This document shows positions 11,536 through 22,687 of a stretch of DNA of 64,000 nucleotides, in pieces (within the stretch, counting starts at the first letter, position 1; the number at the start of each line of letters is the position of its first letter). Source of the stretch: Nematopogon swammerdamellus (Eukaryota > Arthropoda > Insecta > Lepidoptera > Adelidae). The notes under the pieces were generated by a model. It was not told the origin of the DNA, did no database searches, and saw only the letters and a list, made by a program, of their open reading frames with translations. The stretch covers positions 20,847,566 through 20,911,565 of the forward strand of contig OX336340.1 of assembly GCA_946902875.1 (NCBI GenBank), written 5' to 3'. The position numbers and the translations under genes were made by a program.

Positions 11536-11712
11536 GACCTAAATTTTTACATGGAATCCGAACCATGGAGCAGTGGGTGAAATACGCATACGCACGTAAT
11601 TTTTTTCAAATAAAAAAAAAAACTCATTTGTGCACGCCCCGGTTGGATTCGAACCTCGGGCCTCTCGAAACAGAAGCCGACGCCCAGAACACTCGCCACC
11701 CGCCGACTGTAA
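11536..11712 (-). mobile_element. SINE-A-like head, diverged
   Basis: Plus strand shows GTGCACGCCCCGGTTGGATTCGAACC-type reverse B box at about 11643-11660 and GCCACCCGCCGAC at the end, matching the SINE-A head in reverse. The A-box region (GTGGCGAGTGTTC in sense) is altered. A separate subfamily or an old copy. Confidence 0.6.
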
Positions 11713-13086
11713 TGTGTGCAATAATGCAACAATATGGCGGCAACTCGGCGTCCGGTTCGGCATGGAATGGCGTCCTGTAGTATCACAACAGACTGAAGCG
11801 TTTTAAGGCTTTACTGATTCAGCAGATGTATCGAAGTCGGGCAGCTTCGCTTTAATAATTGAGAGCCTGGCGGGTCCACCCTCCGACGCGCCGGCCCGCC
11901 CGCCTTTCGTGCCGAACCGCCCAACGTCGCAGTATGATAGGTCGACATAAGTAGACAAGAAAGTAATACCAACAATTAAATACACCGACTTATATTAAAT
12001 ATGGAATTTGTAGAATTTCTAACAGCAGAATGTCTATGGTAAAATAATGTTTTTATTGAACGCACTATAACTTCCGCTTGGTAAATTTTCGGAAATATTT
12101 CTTCGCAACTCTTGATAAAGTTATATCCGAAATTGAACACAATTTCCATATCTATATGTACATAACATACCTACTTGTTTCTCTGAAAATACCTTATTAA
12201 ATTATTTATATTAGATGACAACTGTGACATCTGACGTGACATTGTCTAGAGCTCATTCTAAAACTTGTCCCCATTGCTTGTCCCCCACCCCGGAATCTCA
12301 CGTCGCGTTGAGAAAGCCTGGTCTAGATTGAAGAAGAAACCGAACTAAGACTTTTAAAACATTTTAAACCAAAAGTCCTAATGATATAAAAACTTTTTTA
12401 ACACCAATATTTGGTTTTAGTTACAATAGATGGCGTTGTCACCCATGACAACGCCATCTATCATTTGTCATCATCACTTGACATATTAAAGTTGCATATG
12501 TATATAAAAAAAATTTAATCTGACGATGACGAATAAGTCGAAATAATATAATAAATGTGTGTTTTTTTATTTCTAATGTAAAAAATATACATTATAAAAA
12601 TAATGATATAAAAAAACAATTGTTACCGTGAAATCGGGTTTAGATGGCACTGAGTTTATATTGCTTTCATTAATCTAGTCAATAAATGATTTGAATTCGA
12701 ACTTATTTGTAATCGCTGTTCCTTGTACCTATCCTCAGTGCTATTGTGCCAATCTCGAACGACTTTGATTCCTCAAAGCTGAACATACCTAAAGCTGTGA
12801 CTGAAATAATTTAGTTTTTGACTATAGTTTTAATCCTCGGACATTTTTTGACAATTGCTATTTCTTTCGGACATTCTTTTGACAACGAGTTATTTTAAAT
12901 TTTTATTTGATTTTTAATTTTTATTGTTCTTGATATTTTGTTAGTTATAGGTGCGCTATATTAATTTTATGTTGTTTATTGAATTTTTGACGATGGCCTA
13001 TTTTTTGCTTAAAACTTAAATAACTGACGAACGTACTCGTAAGTGTATTTTGTGTACCTACAGATGATGAAGAAAAATAAATAAAT
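11713..13086. other. No gene recognised; one strong small hairpin
   Basis: At about 12429-12460 AGATGGCGTTGTCA and TGACAACGCCATCT form a 14-bp perfect stem with a 4-base loop. The remainder is AT-rich with no recognisable element. Confidence 0.55.
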
Positions 13087-13530
13087 CCTACTATATTATA
13101 AACGGGAAAGTTTGTGAGGATGGATGGATGTATGGATGTATGGATGGATGGATGTGTATAGATTTTGTTCCTCTTTCACGCAAAAACTACCAAACGGATT
13201 TTGATGAGACTTTACAGTACTATAGCTTATACATCAGAATAGCACATAGGCTATAATTTATAAAGATATTGTGTAAATTTGCCAAAATATAACGATAAAT
13301 GTCAAGTAAGTCGGAAAAAATCCCGCCATCTTCTCTTCTCCCAAGAAAAACAAAAGCCTATCAACGTCACATAAAAACTCAAATTTCGAATTCTGTTCTT
13401 CTTTTTTATTTGCAGAAAACAAATATGGCCAGTACAGAAAGGCGTCGAGGGGCGGTGCGGAGCGGCGCGGGGCACCGCGGGGTGGCGCGGGGCGGTGCGG
13501 GACGGCGCGGAGCGGCGCGGGCAAAAGCTA
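13087..13530 (+). mobile_element. Helitron-like non-autonomous element, both termini visible
   Basis: 5' end TCCTACTATATTATAAACGG, then GAAAGTTTGTGAGGATGG, a (GGAT/GTAT)n tract at about 13119-13157, TTTCACGCAAAAACTACC and ACATAGGCTATAATTTATAA; 3' end GCGCGGGCAAAAGCTAG. It starts with TC, ends with CTAG and sits between A and T, as expected for a Helitron. The last 95 bp (13436-13530) are an unusually GC-rich imperfect repeat of GGNGCGGNGCGG. Confidence 0.8.
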
Positions 13531-13539
13531 GTAAATAAA

Positions 13540-14014
13540 TATGACGAAAATGTCGATCAGTCGACCCATGGTACGTAACCCGTTTTGCCGACGACACCCC
13601 AGGATATACGGTGCCGCAGTAGCGTTACTTAGGACGCTGCTCTGCGGGTCCGGGCCTCCGGGCACGCGGGAGCAAGAAGTGTTGCAGGCCCAGCAACACT
13701 GACTCCGGGTTTTACGACTCATCACCTGTTGCGTGACGTGGAACAATCGAATTACCCAGTTGTATACGTCGCGTCGTGTGCTAGTCTAGGGACGACTGGG
13801 GACCGGATGTCCCTACGAGGTCTGCGCGGAGGTACTTTAACGTGTAGGTATTGAGATTTGATATACCGCAGTGTATTTCTGTATGTTCGCAGTTCTTACA
13901 GTTTCTCTGTATATTTTATTCGTGTATATATTTGTATGTATTTATATATTTGTATCTGTTTATTCATATTTATGCTGTATGATCTGAAATGGTAAATCGA
14001 CATTATTCTTATTC
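13540..14014. other. Unassigned, possibly old retroelement sequence
   Basis: GC-rich block 13560-13745 followed by T-rich sequence (TGTATATTTTATTCG...TTTGTATGTATTTATA), similar in layout to a LINE 3' UTR. No frame can be assigned. Confidence 0.3.
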
Positions 14015-14065
14015 GCCACTCCACACTCATTCATGATAAGTTATCATGAATGAGTGTGGAGTGGC
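14015..14065. repeat. Perfect 51-bp palindrome
   Basis: The arm 14015-14039 (GCCACTCCACACTCATTCAT..) is the exact reverse complement of 14041-14065, with a single central G. No feature boundary seen; possibly the product of an inverted duplication or a minimal MITE. Confidence 0.95.
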
Positions 14066-14172
14066 AGATAATGAAAAAATAACCCAAAGGTTGGCTGGAA
14101 CAGGCGTCAAGCTGTACCATTTGCAAATTTTTAAAAGTGCAATAAACATATTTAGATTTTTTATTAACATAA

Positions 14173-14485
14173 TATTTTTTATGGAAACTGACACGATTGG
14201 CTACATCACCTACAACAACCGTGATGTCAGCCCATAACACCTTGGTGAACTAGGTGCCATGTCAGTGCTTCCATTTGGTCGTGACGGCTACATGCAAATG
14301 GGCGAAAACACGAACTATTTACATAGCTGTTTCGACCGACCTTTCACTGAGTGGTGGTATCAACCCGGGCTAGCTAAAACCTACCACTTAGTAAGGCAAG
14401 CCAGGGAAGGGACCTATAGTTTTAAGTAGAATCCGAACCACGGTCAGCCTCAACGGTCGAACGGTCATCCATCCAACATCAGATC
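14173..14485 (-). mobile_element. SINE-B with partial tRNA-like head
   Basis: T-run/ATGGAAACTGACACG tail at the left, core CCTACCACTTAGTAAGG, then GAATCCGAACCACGG (reverse B box). The head stops at about 14485, next to the RLE-type retrotransposon. Confidence 0.8.
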
Positions 14486-14543
14486 GCGCACAGCGGAACG
14501 GCGGCGGCGGTCACCTGAAAACAATATTTACGGCTTTTATTAA

Positions 14544-15413
14544 TATTTACAAAGTGTTGCGCAACCTTCCTCTATCCATGAAGCATTTTCGCCCAGAGAC
14601 CGACTAAGCTTACCGAGCATATCTGAGACCACTTGGAAGCAACATGATCGATGCCTAGCCGAAAGACTTGACCTCCCAGGCTGCAGGCAGAGTCCCGAAG
14701 ATCAGCTGTGTGACTTCCAGGGAACAATTTACAATTACTTCTCCGAATTGTACCCTGTTCGCTATCACCACAACCCAATGGAAAGAGAAAACACTTTCAA
14801 AGCAAAGCTTAGGAGAAGGAAAAGAGAGTTGATAAAGCAGCTAAGGAAGGCTAAAGCCTCAGGAGACAGAAATCTATGCCACCAATTAGCCAGAGCGATG
14901 AGATCTATCCTAAAACTCATCCAGAAAGTATCTGAGCAAATAACGGTTGCTGGCAATGAATTTCGAAAGGCTCAGAATATAGCAGCTTTCGAGAAGAACC
15001 CCTTTTATTTCGCCAAAAAAGCTTTTAAGGAACAGCAGGGTACAATTAGGTTAAGTACGGACGAGATGTTCAACTACTTTAAATCCACATATACCACCCC
15101 GGAGGCAGATATAACTTACAGGGATCCACCAGCTCCAAAACCCAAAGAACCTGCTCTAGCATTTGATGCTGATTCACCGACGATGGAAGAGCTGGAATAC
15201 CACATAAAAAGGAAACCAAATAGTTCCGCCCCGGGACCCGATGGCATACCATACATCATATACAAAAAATGTCCATCAGTGCGGAAACACATGTTGAACA
15301 TCTACAAAAGAATTTGGACGAACAGAGAAGTGCCAGACTGTCTTGGTAAAGCCGTGTTTGTTCTTCTACCAAAAAAGAAAGAAGTTACTGATCCCAAGGA
15401 TATTAGACCTTAG
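14544..15413 (+). pseudogene. RLE-type retrotransposon ORF, N-terminal part (linker and first RT motif)
   Basis: The frame is open from 14544 (preceded by TAA at 14541) to a TAG at 15411-15413. No convincing start codon exists at the 5' edge, consistent with truncation. The region holds a basic, helix-rich stretch (RRRKRELIKQLRKAK), then NPFYFAKKAF and the early RT motif SSAPGPDGIPYIIYKK, ending LPKKKEVTDPKDIRP. DPKDIRP normally leads directly into RT motif 2. Here the frame stops, and the continuation is found one frame over immediately downstream, so the break is a single-base indel rather than a true C-terminus. Any start near 14748 (TTG) is only nominal. Confidence 0.85.
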
Positions 15414-17431
15414 CCCTTACGAACACAATTTCGAAAATATTCTTCTCCATTATACAGGCCAGACTACTCAAACACATGTGTACCAACGACTACTTACCGA
15501 AGAAGTACCAGAAAGGTTTTCTCCCAAGAGTTGCAGGGTGCCTCGAACATAATTCTTTGCTGACTGAATGTCTTACAGATGCAAGGAAGAATGAGAGACA
15601 ATTAACTGCCACGTGGTTAGACTTTGAAAACGCCTTCGGTTCGGTGCGCCATGAGTTACTATTAAAGGCGCTAGAGTGGTATAATGTGCCACCTCTGATC
15701 TGTTATATAATAGCCTCCTACTACAAAAAACTTTCCTTTGTAATACAAGTAAAAGGCGAAACGGAGAAGACACCAGAAATTCGTTACGGCATAGGACTTT
15801 TCCAGGGTTGCTGCCTCTCTCCTGTCACATTTAACATTGTTATCAACATTCTAATTGATACGCTTGTCGTAAAAGAAAACAAATGGGGATACAGGTTCAA
15901 ATATGGAGACACATATATGGCGGCCATCCTGGCATTTGCGGATGATATTACGCTGTTAACCCGCAATCCAAAACAAAATCAGGCGCTTCTTAAGGTGGTG
16001 GATGACTATTGTGAATGGACCAAAGGGATGAAGATAAAACCAGCGAAGTGCTACTGTTTGAGCTTAACCAGGAAAGGTTCAAAGTTTACCTCGAGCAATC
16101 CAGGTCTGACAGTAGCCGGAAAACCAATCGCAACCGTGGCTGATGAAGCTCCTTTTAAATTCTTGGGCAAAAGGATAACCAGCAGAGGAAAGGAGCATCC
16201 TACTGATGATATTGTCCAACTTTTCGAAGAGAGCCTCCGCCAAACTGACAATCTTCCCCTCCTGGGTACACAAAAGGCATGGATTTACGATAACTACCTG
16301 ACATCAAAACTTTCATGGCCATTTCTCGTCTACGACTTCACAAAGCAAAACCTGACTAAATTAGACTCGTATGTGACCAGATTCCTGAAATCGTGGTTTG
16401 GACTGGCTCACCCGGCTGACTCGTCAACGCTGTACAGATCTCACAATAACTTTGGACTGAACATTAAGAAACCGTCGATATTTTATCAAAAGGCGAGAAT
16501 AGCCAAACGATGTATACGCAAAGACTCCAATGATAGCGCTATTCAAGCCTTACCCAACACATCACTATCAGATGAACTGGAATCGAGACTCGACTACTAC
16601 AAATCATTCCAAGTTGGTACACGCACCAATAGATCTGGATTGGGCATAGAAACAGCAAAGTCTGATAAAGAAATACTGAAAGGTTTTGCTCAGGAGGACA
16701 TGGAACAAGGCTTCAAACTTCACGCCTTAAACCTAGAAATGCAGAATGATTGGCTAACAGTGGGTGACTTCTGCATCCCTCCTGCATTGAAGTGGAAATC
16801 CATAATATACAACTGGTCCCCTGAGCTGCTTAAGTTCTACTTAAATGCATTCCAGCTTACTCTCCCCGACCCGAGTAACCTAGTTAGATGGGGGAAATCT
16901 ACAAATAGACTATGCCCGTCATGTAAGGAGTTCGTAGGCACGGCCAAACATTTGTTATGCGGATGCAAAATACTACTTGAGCGAGGCCAGTATTCCTACC
17001 GTCATGATAAAGTCCTCCAAATCATCAGAGAGGCCATCAACCTGTCAATTGCACGGACCAGGAAAGGGCAAACCAGTAGCGGCTTCCAGAAAGTCAACTT
17101 TGTGAAACCTGGAGCCAATAAGCTGCCCAAAGATAGGACTAAACCTTCTTCAATTTTGGGAGCAGCAAAGGATTGGGAATTGTTGATGGACACACATGAG
17201 AAGCATTACCAAATGCCTTCGGAAATCTGTACCACAGCATTAAGACCGGATATACTCATATTCTCAAAAGCGACAAAGCATGTAGTACTTGTTGAACTTA
17301 CAGTTCCATGGGAAAGTAACATACCGAAGGACCACAACATCAAACTTAACAAGTACTGCAACTTAGTAGACCGGATTGTGAGAAACGGATTCAAGACTGA
17401 TCTCTTCGCTGTGCAAGTCGGAGCAAGATGA
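15414..17431 (+). pseudogene. RLE-type retrotransposon ORF: RT catalytic core, CCHC finger, endonuclease
   Basis: Continues the broken frame; the first ATG in it is at 15476. Counting from that ATG, RT motif A is WLDFENAFGSV (D49), motif B GLFQGCCLSPVTFN (about 107-120) and the catalytic FADD is at 154-157, so the polymerase active site is intact. CPSCKEFVGTAKHLLCGC at about 480-497 is a C-x2-C-x8-H-x4-C finger. The endonuclease shows RPD (D592) and VELTVPWE (E607), the PD...E-x-T pattern of the restriction-like fold. The frame ends at an in-frame TGA (17429-17431) just after VGAR. Another 56 codons in the same frame (to TAG at 17600) look like the conserved C-terminal helix region, so the TGA is probably a nonsense mutation. 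Upstream and this part together cover nearly a whole ORF. Confidence 0.88.
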
Positions 17432-17602
17432 CTACCAGCGAAGTCGCTCTACAGTCTCTTCAAGAATCTAGGGCTCCCAAGATCGACGCTAAGCTCATAT
17501 ATGGAGAGAGCTTCGAAAACGTCACTGGAAGCATCCTACAGAATATGGATAGGTAGAGAGAGGGAGGTCGAGAGCGGGACTGGTGGTTTCTCCGCGTCCT
17601 AG
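17432..17602 (+). pseudogene. C-terminal extension beyond the premature TGA
   Basis: The frame of the preceding ORF stays open for 56 codons to TAG at 17600-17602. It includes SLYSLFKNLGLPRSTLSSY and ASYRIWIGR. A leucine/basic helix followed by a short aromatic-IW segment is typical of the end of related elements in my recollection. Its conservation is the evidence that the TGA is a lesion. Confidence 0.7.
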
Positions 17603-18317
17603 TCAACGCAGACTAGCTGACGAGGGCTTGAAGCGAGCCGAAACGTGAAGCATGCGCGGGAAATTTAGAGTGGCCACTCGCTAGTCCCGACCTCGATTAA
17701 TACCCTCCTCTACTGCCGATGGGCCCGGATATGTTCGGTGAAGCCATCGTAAGCTTAGATCCACACCTTCCTTGTATGATTTCTAAAAGAAAAGGAACAG
17801 TAAAAAGGACAAAAAAAAACTAAATCATTATGCAATAACTATTCTCTGAGTTAATTTCCTTTGTCTTTTCATGTTTGATATGGTACATGAAAATAAAAGT
17901 ATGGGAGTAATTAAATTTTATTAATTCTAATTACCTTGCAATGTTGAAATTTCAGCTTTTACAAGAATTTAAGTGAACGAATTCAATCAAATCCAATTTA
18001 TAAGATATAATAAAATCGACTTGTGTATTTTTTTCATAGGTACATACGAACTTGTCTTTTTTCCAGTTTTATAATTGGAATACTTCGGTAATTAATTAGA
18101 TTGTCTGTCACCTTTCAGTGACATTTTACGAATCGACGCGAACTTAAAGATTACGCAAACAGCCGTTTTGTTGAAAGTTAGGCTCCGCGCACACAGGCGA
18201 CAAAACTGTCCGGTGACTCTTTCGCAAATAAATTAACCCCAAGCGGCGGCACCGGGTTAGTGCGGAAATAAAGCTTAGGAGCTTGTCTGTTGTCGTACGC
18301 GTAACAACAATATTTCG
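17603..18317. other. Retrotransposon 3' trailer, then unassigned AT-rich DNA
   Basis: 17603-17820 is the probable 3' UTR of the RLE element, ending in an A-run. 17821-18317 has no recognised feature. Confidence 0.55.
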
Positions 18318-18367
18318 TGTGTGTGTGAGGGTGTGTGTGTATGTTATAGGGTGTGTATGTGTGTAGG
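18318..18367 (+). repeat. GT-rich microsatellite
   Basis: GTGTGTGTGTGAGGGTGTGTG-type tract directly upstream of a SINE-A head. Confidence 0.8.
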
Positions 18368-18370
18368 TAT

Positions 18371-18578
18371 AAAGCGGCGGGTGGCCGAGTGGTTTGGGCA
18401 TCCGGCTTCTCATACGAGAGGTCCGAGGTTCGAATCCGGTCGGCATGTACCAATGAGTTTTTTTCTTTACGAGTTTTTTTTTAATTACGTGCATACCTAC
18501 ACCTGCTACTTCACCGTTCGGAACCGGTGTAAAACTGTAGGTCCCTTCCCTTCCCTTACTAGGTGGTAGGCTCAAATT
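18371..18578 (+). mobile_element. SINE-A, 3'-truncated after the core
   Basis: Intact A box (TGGCCGAGTGGT), B box (GGTTCGAATCC) and first core blocks, ending at GGTGGTAGGCTCAAATTA. The LINE-like tail is absent. Confidence 0.8.
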
Positions 18579-19669
18579 ATTTTCAAATATAATACATTCA
18601 ACCGATCACATTTAAAACCATCTCATTCAATGAATGCGATAACGCTCCTCACTCACTCGGGGCGCGTCATCGGTCCGCGCGGTCGCCAATATTCGGTTGA
18701 ACACGCGACAAGAGGCAAAGGCGAAATAAGCAGCACCGTTTGTCACTGTCCGCCTTGGACAAAACACAACTTTACTCTTTCTCGTTCGCTCTCCACACTA
18801 ACGTTCAGCACTGATGTGCGTTCAACACGATATCGTGAGACCACTTGGTCGAGAACATACTTAGATAGAGATAGGATGTCGATGTACGGAGATATAAAAA
18901 GAATATTCTGTGCCTAATGAAAATGGATGGACACACTCGCTCGGCTAGAAGTTAAGGGTGTTATTCTACGTCAATAATAATGACGACCGATATATCGGCG
19001 AACAGACGAGACCGATGTGTCGGAGCATGTTTTTCGCCTGGCCCATAGCGAACAATTCCGACGAATGATTCTGCAGCAGTGGCGCGCGAGCGTCAAATAG
19101 ACGATATCGATTGTCGTGGAAAAATCCAGACGTAAGTCCTGCTCGGTCCGATAAACCAATTGGGCTCCATCGCGGAACAATCGGTGGACGATTTGTCGGC
19201 TATCGGCTGTCGGAAGTCGCGTGGGCAACCATAGAATTATAGGCCGAAATATCGGATCGACTTACCGGCTGTCGTTAACGGCATGTACCGTTATGTAGTG
19301 GAAGACCGGGCTAAGAGGCAGCTGGTTTTCAGTAGACTTATCTCCCCGAACGAGCGACAGCGTGAGACTGAAGGCTAACGCTTAGCGCTCGCTCGCGTTA
19401 AACACCTCTTTGAATTCGAACAGCTAATGCCAGAAGTGTCGGCCGAATTTCGATACACGTTCCGGCACGCTCCGGCGATGGGATTCCGTTCCGCTCGCGC
19501 TCCATCCATTACATAAAGTGATCCGTTTGGTCATTTCGAAGCCGTTATGGCGCCAGTCCAAGTACCAGAGTGGATAGGAAGACTGGCAGGAGAAAATAAT
19601 GTTATCTGCTGCCGAAATATGATCCTGACGGTGCATACACACGCAGGTAGGTTTCGGTTCCTGACTGGC
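18579..19669. other. No gene recognised; CG- and ATCG-rich spacer
   Basis: 18960-19260 is rich in CCGAT/ATCGG words, including GACCGATATATCGGCG, and may be an old inverted-repeat element whose ends I cannot fix. No protein signal. Confidence 0.4.
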
Positions 19670-19977
19670 TGCTTTTTCGGTTTCCGTACCCCGTACGGAA
19701 ACATTTTACTAAGCCTACACCCTCTGTCCGCTGTCTCTCTGTCCGTCCGTCTGTCCGTCGGTCCGCCCGTCCAATGGCGTCCGTATCTTTGGAACCGTAA
19801 ATAGCTAGTCAGTTAAAATTTTCACTGAATATGTGTTATATTGGCGGATATAAAAACATTTAAAAAGTGAAAAATTAAGGTTGTCCCCATACAAGAAACG
19901 TGTTTTTTCAAAAAATTTTTTTGTGGTGCCTAAACCTAAAGCTCTAATTCCGACTCGCACTTGGCCGGTTTTTTTTT
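19670..19977 (-). mobile_element. G repeat, full length, short form
   Basis: TTTCCGTACCCCGTACGGAAAC (a perfect inverted repeat) at the left, AAGCCTACACC, a (GTCC/GTCT)n tract, GTATCTTTGGAACCGTAA, AAATTTTCACTGAATATGTG, CCCATACAAG and GACTCGCACTTGGCCGGTTT at the right. The right end carries a B-box-like GACTCGC only weakly, so a pol III promoter is not established. Confidence 0.8.
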
Positions 19978-20068
19978 AAATACAGCTCCTGCAATCGGTT
20001 CGATGATTTCCTCGCCTGACGCTTGTAACATCCCGCTACATTCCGTGCCCTCACCGGAACTAATATTT

Positions 20069-20385
20069 AAAAACGGGTCAAGTGCGAGTCAGATAGGCAC
20101 ACCGAGGTTTCCGCACCAAAAAAAAAAAACCTTGAAAAAACCCGTTTCAATTTTTCACCTTTATATTTTTTTTGGTTTCCGTATCCCATTCGGAAACCTA
20201 TTACTAAGCCTACGCCGTCTTCTTGTCTGTCTGTCCTACTGCTAATAGGTAGCTGGGTGAAATTTTCACAATAAAATATAGAAAAGGTCAAAAATTTATG
20301 CAAAAACTTTTTTCAAAGTTTTTTTTTTGTGGTGCGGAAACCTAGCTGCGCGTGTCCGACTCGCACTTGGCCGGTTTTTTATTAT
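20069..20385. mobile_element. Two G-repeat pieces in opposite orientation
   Basis: 20069-20130 is a plus-sense left end (GGGTCAAGTGCGAGTC...GAGGTTTCCGCACC). 20167-20385 is a minus-sense copy (GGTTTCCGTATCCC...GACTCGCACTTGGCCGG). The head-to-head arrangement could snap back; it is probably one G copy inverted against another. Confidence 0.75.
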
Positions 20386-20959
20386 TTGTTGTTATATCCG
20401 CCAAAATAACAAATATTCTGTGAAAATATCAACCTATTAGCAGCTAGCTATTACGGTTCTTAAGATACAGCCATCAGACGGACGGACAAACAGACTTCCG
20501 CAATAGGCTTCCGTATGGATACGGAACCCAGAAAACCGCCCGAGTGCGAGTCGAACTTGCGCTCCGAGGATTCCTTATCGCCATGTCATGGTTAGCTCCA
20601 CTCACGCCATCTATGGCGTGTATGAAATGCTTCATATTAGTAGATGTCATGATTAGTTAAAATGCCTCACGATCTATTCGGTAGATGGCGCGCGCGCAAA
20701 CACTTTTTTGGTTTCTTCTATGGGAAGCCCCGTGAATTTTTTACTTTTTCTTATTTTTATTATTTGTTGTTAAATCGGCCATAATAATACATATTCTGTG
20801 AAAATTTCAACGGGCTACCTATTACGGTTCAAGAGATACAGCCCTCGGACAGACAGACGGACGGACGGACGGAGAGACAGACGGACGGATGGACAGACAG
20901 ACAGACTGACGGCGTAGGCTTAGTAATAGGGTCCCCGTACCGGATACGGAACCCTAAAA
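20386..20959 (+). mobile_element. Tandem G repeats
   Basis: 20386-20532 is the 3' half of a plus-sense copy (AAATATTCTGTGAAAATATC ... GTATGGATACGGAACCC). 20533-20959 is a full long-form copy starting CCGCCCGAGTGCGAGTCGAA, containing CCATGTCATGGTTAGC, GCCATCTATGGCG, the (GACA/GACG)n tract at about 20850-20910 and ending GGATACGGAACCCTAAAAA. Confidence 0.8.
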
Positions 20960-22340
20960 AGTACTAAGCTAATGTCACTATATCAGTCGTCGTGGTCGGC
21001 GGCCGGCCCGAACCGCCGCCGCCGCCGTGGTGCCTCTGTCGCGTCGGAGAGAAACGTAGTTCGGGTTTCAGCGGCACGTGGCTTATTCGAATCAGCATCC
21101 GGTGGCGTTTTGATTCCATTTCCGTCGAGCCGCGGACGGAAATAGTCTCGGATCCGCCGCGACAGATTGCTTTGCGATTTGAGGTCTTATTTCTATGACA
21201 CCAGAATAACCAGACGCTTTTACACTCGATGCAATGCAGTGACGCGTTTCGTACATTTCCATAACCCCAAACTTACATTTAGGTCTATAATAGATATTAG
21301 GATTGACGACGAATAGAGCTTACTTCCAATTTTTATAAAGCGAAATCTTCAAATGATTCTGCACCTGATGGTGATCGTTATATCGAATTCCTCTACTGTA
21401 TTTCCTCGCACGAGTAATATCTCAGACTGATTATGACGGAGGCTGTATTTTGGTCACGTGCGAATCCGCTCCGGCTCGCAGCCGCCCGCCCCGCCCCGTC
21501 GCGCCTCGCTGCCGCCGCGTCGACTGCTGTGTAGGGAGGGGGAAAGGGAGGGCGGGGGGGGGATAAATACAAATGTGACATCGATTTATGCAGCAGATCT
21601 ATTTGGCTTCGAGTCTGGTGGGGCTCGAATCACGTGGTCTTCACGTGCGCTACATTTTGTTAGGTACACGCACGACCGAGTATCCGCGTGAAGAGTGAGA
21701 ATAGGGAATGGAGTGGCGCGCGCGAGTCCCTTACCCTTTAACCTTTGTGATATTTTCGATTTCATCTAGACTCAAGACGCGAATGAGCTAAAAATGGCTT
21801 CCTTGTAAGAAAAGGTCATCTGTTTGAAGGTGTACATGTTCAGAAGAATGAGCCCAAAGGATCTATCGACATATTAAATTATGTGTGAGTGAATTTGTAA
21901 AATGTCTGTTTTGTAATTTATTTTTAATGCTAGTACTGACCACACGGCGCTGTGCGTGTACTCGCTTTTTAATTATTTATTAAATAGATGTAAAACCAAA
22001 AGTAAATAGAAAAAAATACTCACCTTGAAAATATTCGCACAATTATAATATTCAGAAATGAACGATCATAACAAAAACCACGTCAAGAGATTCTCTTCAG
22101 TAGATGCGAGAGTAGATGTGATCTTTTATTAGAATTCCAATAATTTTTTACACGATCCAAAAGATGGAATATTAAATTGACGACGCTGTACATTATCTGG
22201 CTCTCAATTTCGTATTGATTTACGGGTTTCATAGCTTTCGTGTTTTCTTCGCACTATGCCTTATTGCGAGTTTTCTCGTTCGAGAAGGCGGCATGCTCCT
22301 CGTGCGTGAAACCTCGCATCGTGTCAACGTTCCGAACGAA
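20960..22340. other. No gene recognised; GC-rich patches
   Basis: GC-rich blocks at about 20990-21040 and 21460-21570 (CCGCCCGCCCCGCCCCGTCG; GGGAGGGCGGGGGGGGG). They could be CpG-rich regulatory DNA, but no start site, TATA box or coding exon is identifiable. Confidence 0.4.
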
Positions 22341-22349
22341 CTTTCATAC

Positions 22350-22655
22350 AAACTCAAACTCCTCCTCCTCAATGTTGACATTGGGCTTTTGAGAACCCAT
22401 CGGTTCTCTAAATCGTTTCTTTGTCGCACCGCTAGAGTGTGGAACTGTCTTCCGGCGAGTGTATTTCCTGAATCCTTTAACCTGGGTGTCTTCAAGCGTC
22501 GTATTAACGGGCTAGACAGCCTAGCAACAGTCCGCATATCTGCTGGCATGGCACCTAACTGAGCGTGGTTTCGCGAGGAGAGGTCATTTTGACTCTGTCG
22601 ACTGCACCATTGGTCTCTCGGCACAGCCACCCATGCTGGTTTACATAAAAAAAAA
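22350..22655 (+). mobile_element. Jockey/CR1-like LINE, 5'-truncated 3' end
   Basis: 22373-22562 encodes the last ~60 residues of a LINE reverse transcriptase (RTARVWNCLPASVFPESFNL, ending AGMAPN-stop at 22560-22562). A short 3' UTR follows, ending GCACAGCCACCCATGCTGGT / TTACAT and poly(A). A possible target duplication AAACTCAAA flanks it (22350-22358; 22653-22661). Over about 283 bp it differs from 63063-63345 at only two bases, so both derive from a recently active source. Strongly 5'-truncated, as LINE copies usually are. Confidence 0.85.
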
Positions 22656-22687
22656 CTCAAAGCGTTTATTTGCAAACAAGGTATGTA

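Larger units (their letters stand above)
14541..17820 (+). mobile_element. RLE-type non-LTR retrotransposon, 5'-truncated and inactivated
   Basis: One element covering the two open frames at 14544-15413 and 15476-17431 plus a trailer to an A-run at about 17805-17819. Domain order is reverse transcriptase, CCHC finger, then PD-(D/E)XK restriction-like endonuclease, which is diagnostic of early-branching non-LTR elements (R2/NeSL/R4-like) that insert by target-primed reverse transcription. Two lesions are visible: a one-base frameshift near 15411 and an in-frame TGA at 17429-17431. No zinc-finger N-terminus is seen, so the 5' end is missing. The exact clade cannot be settled by eye. Confidence 0.85.
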
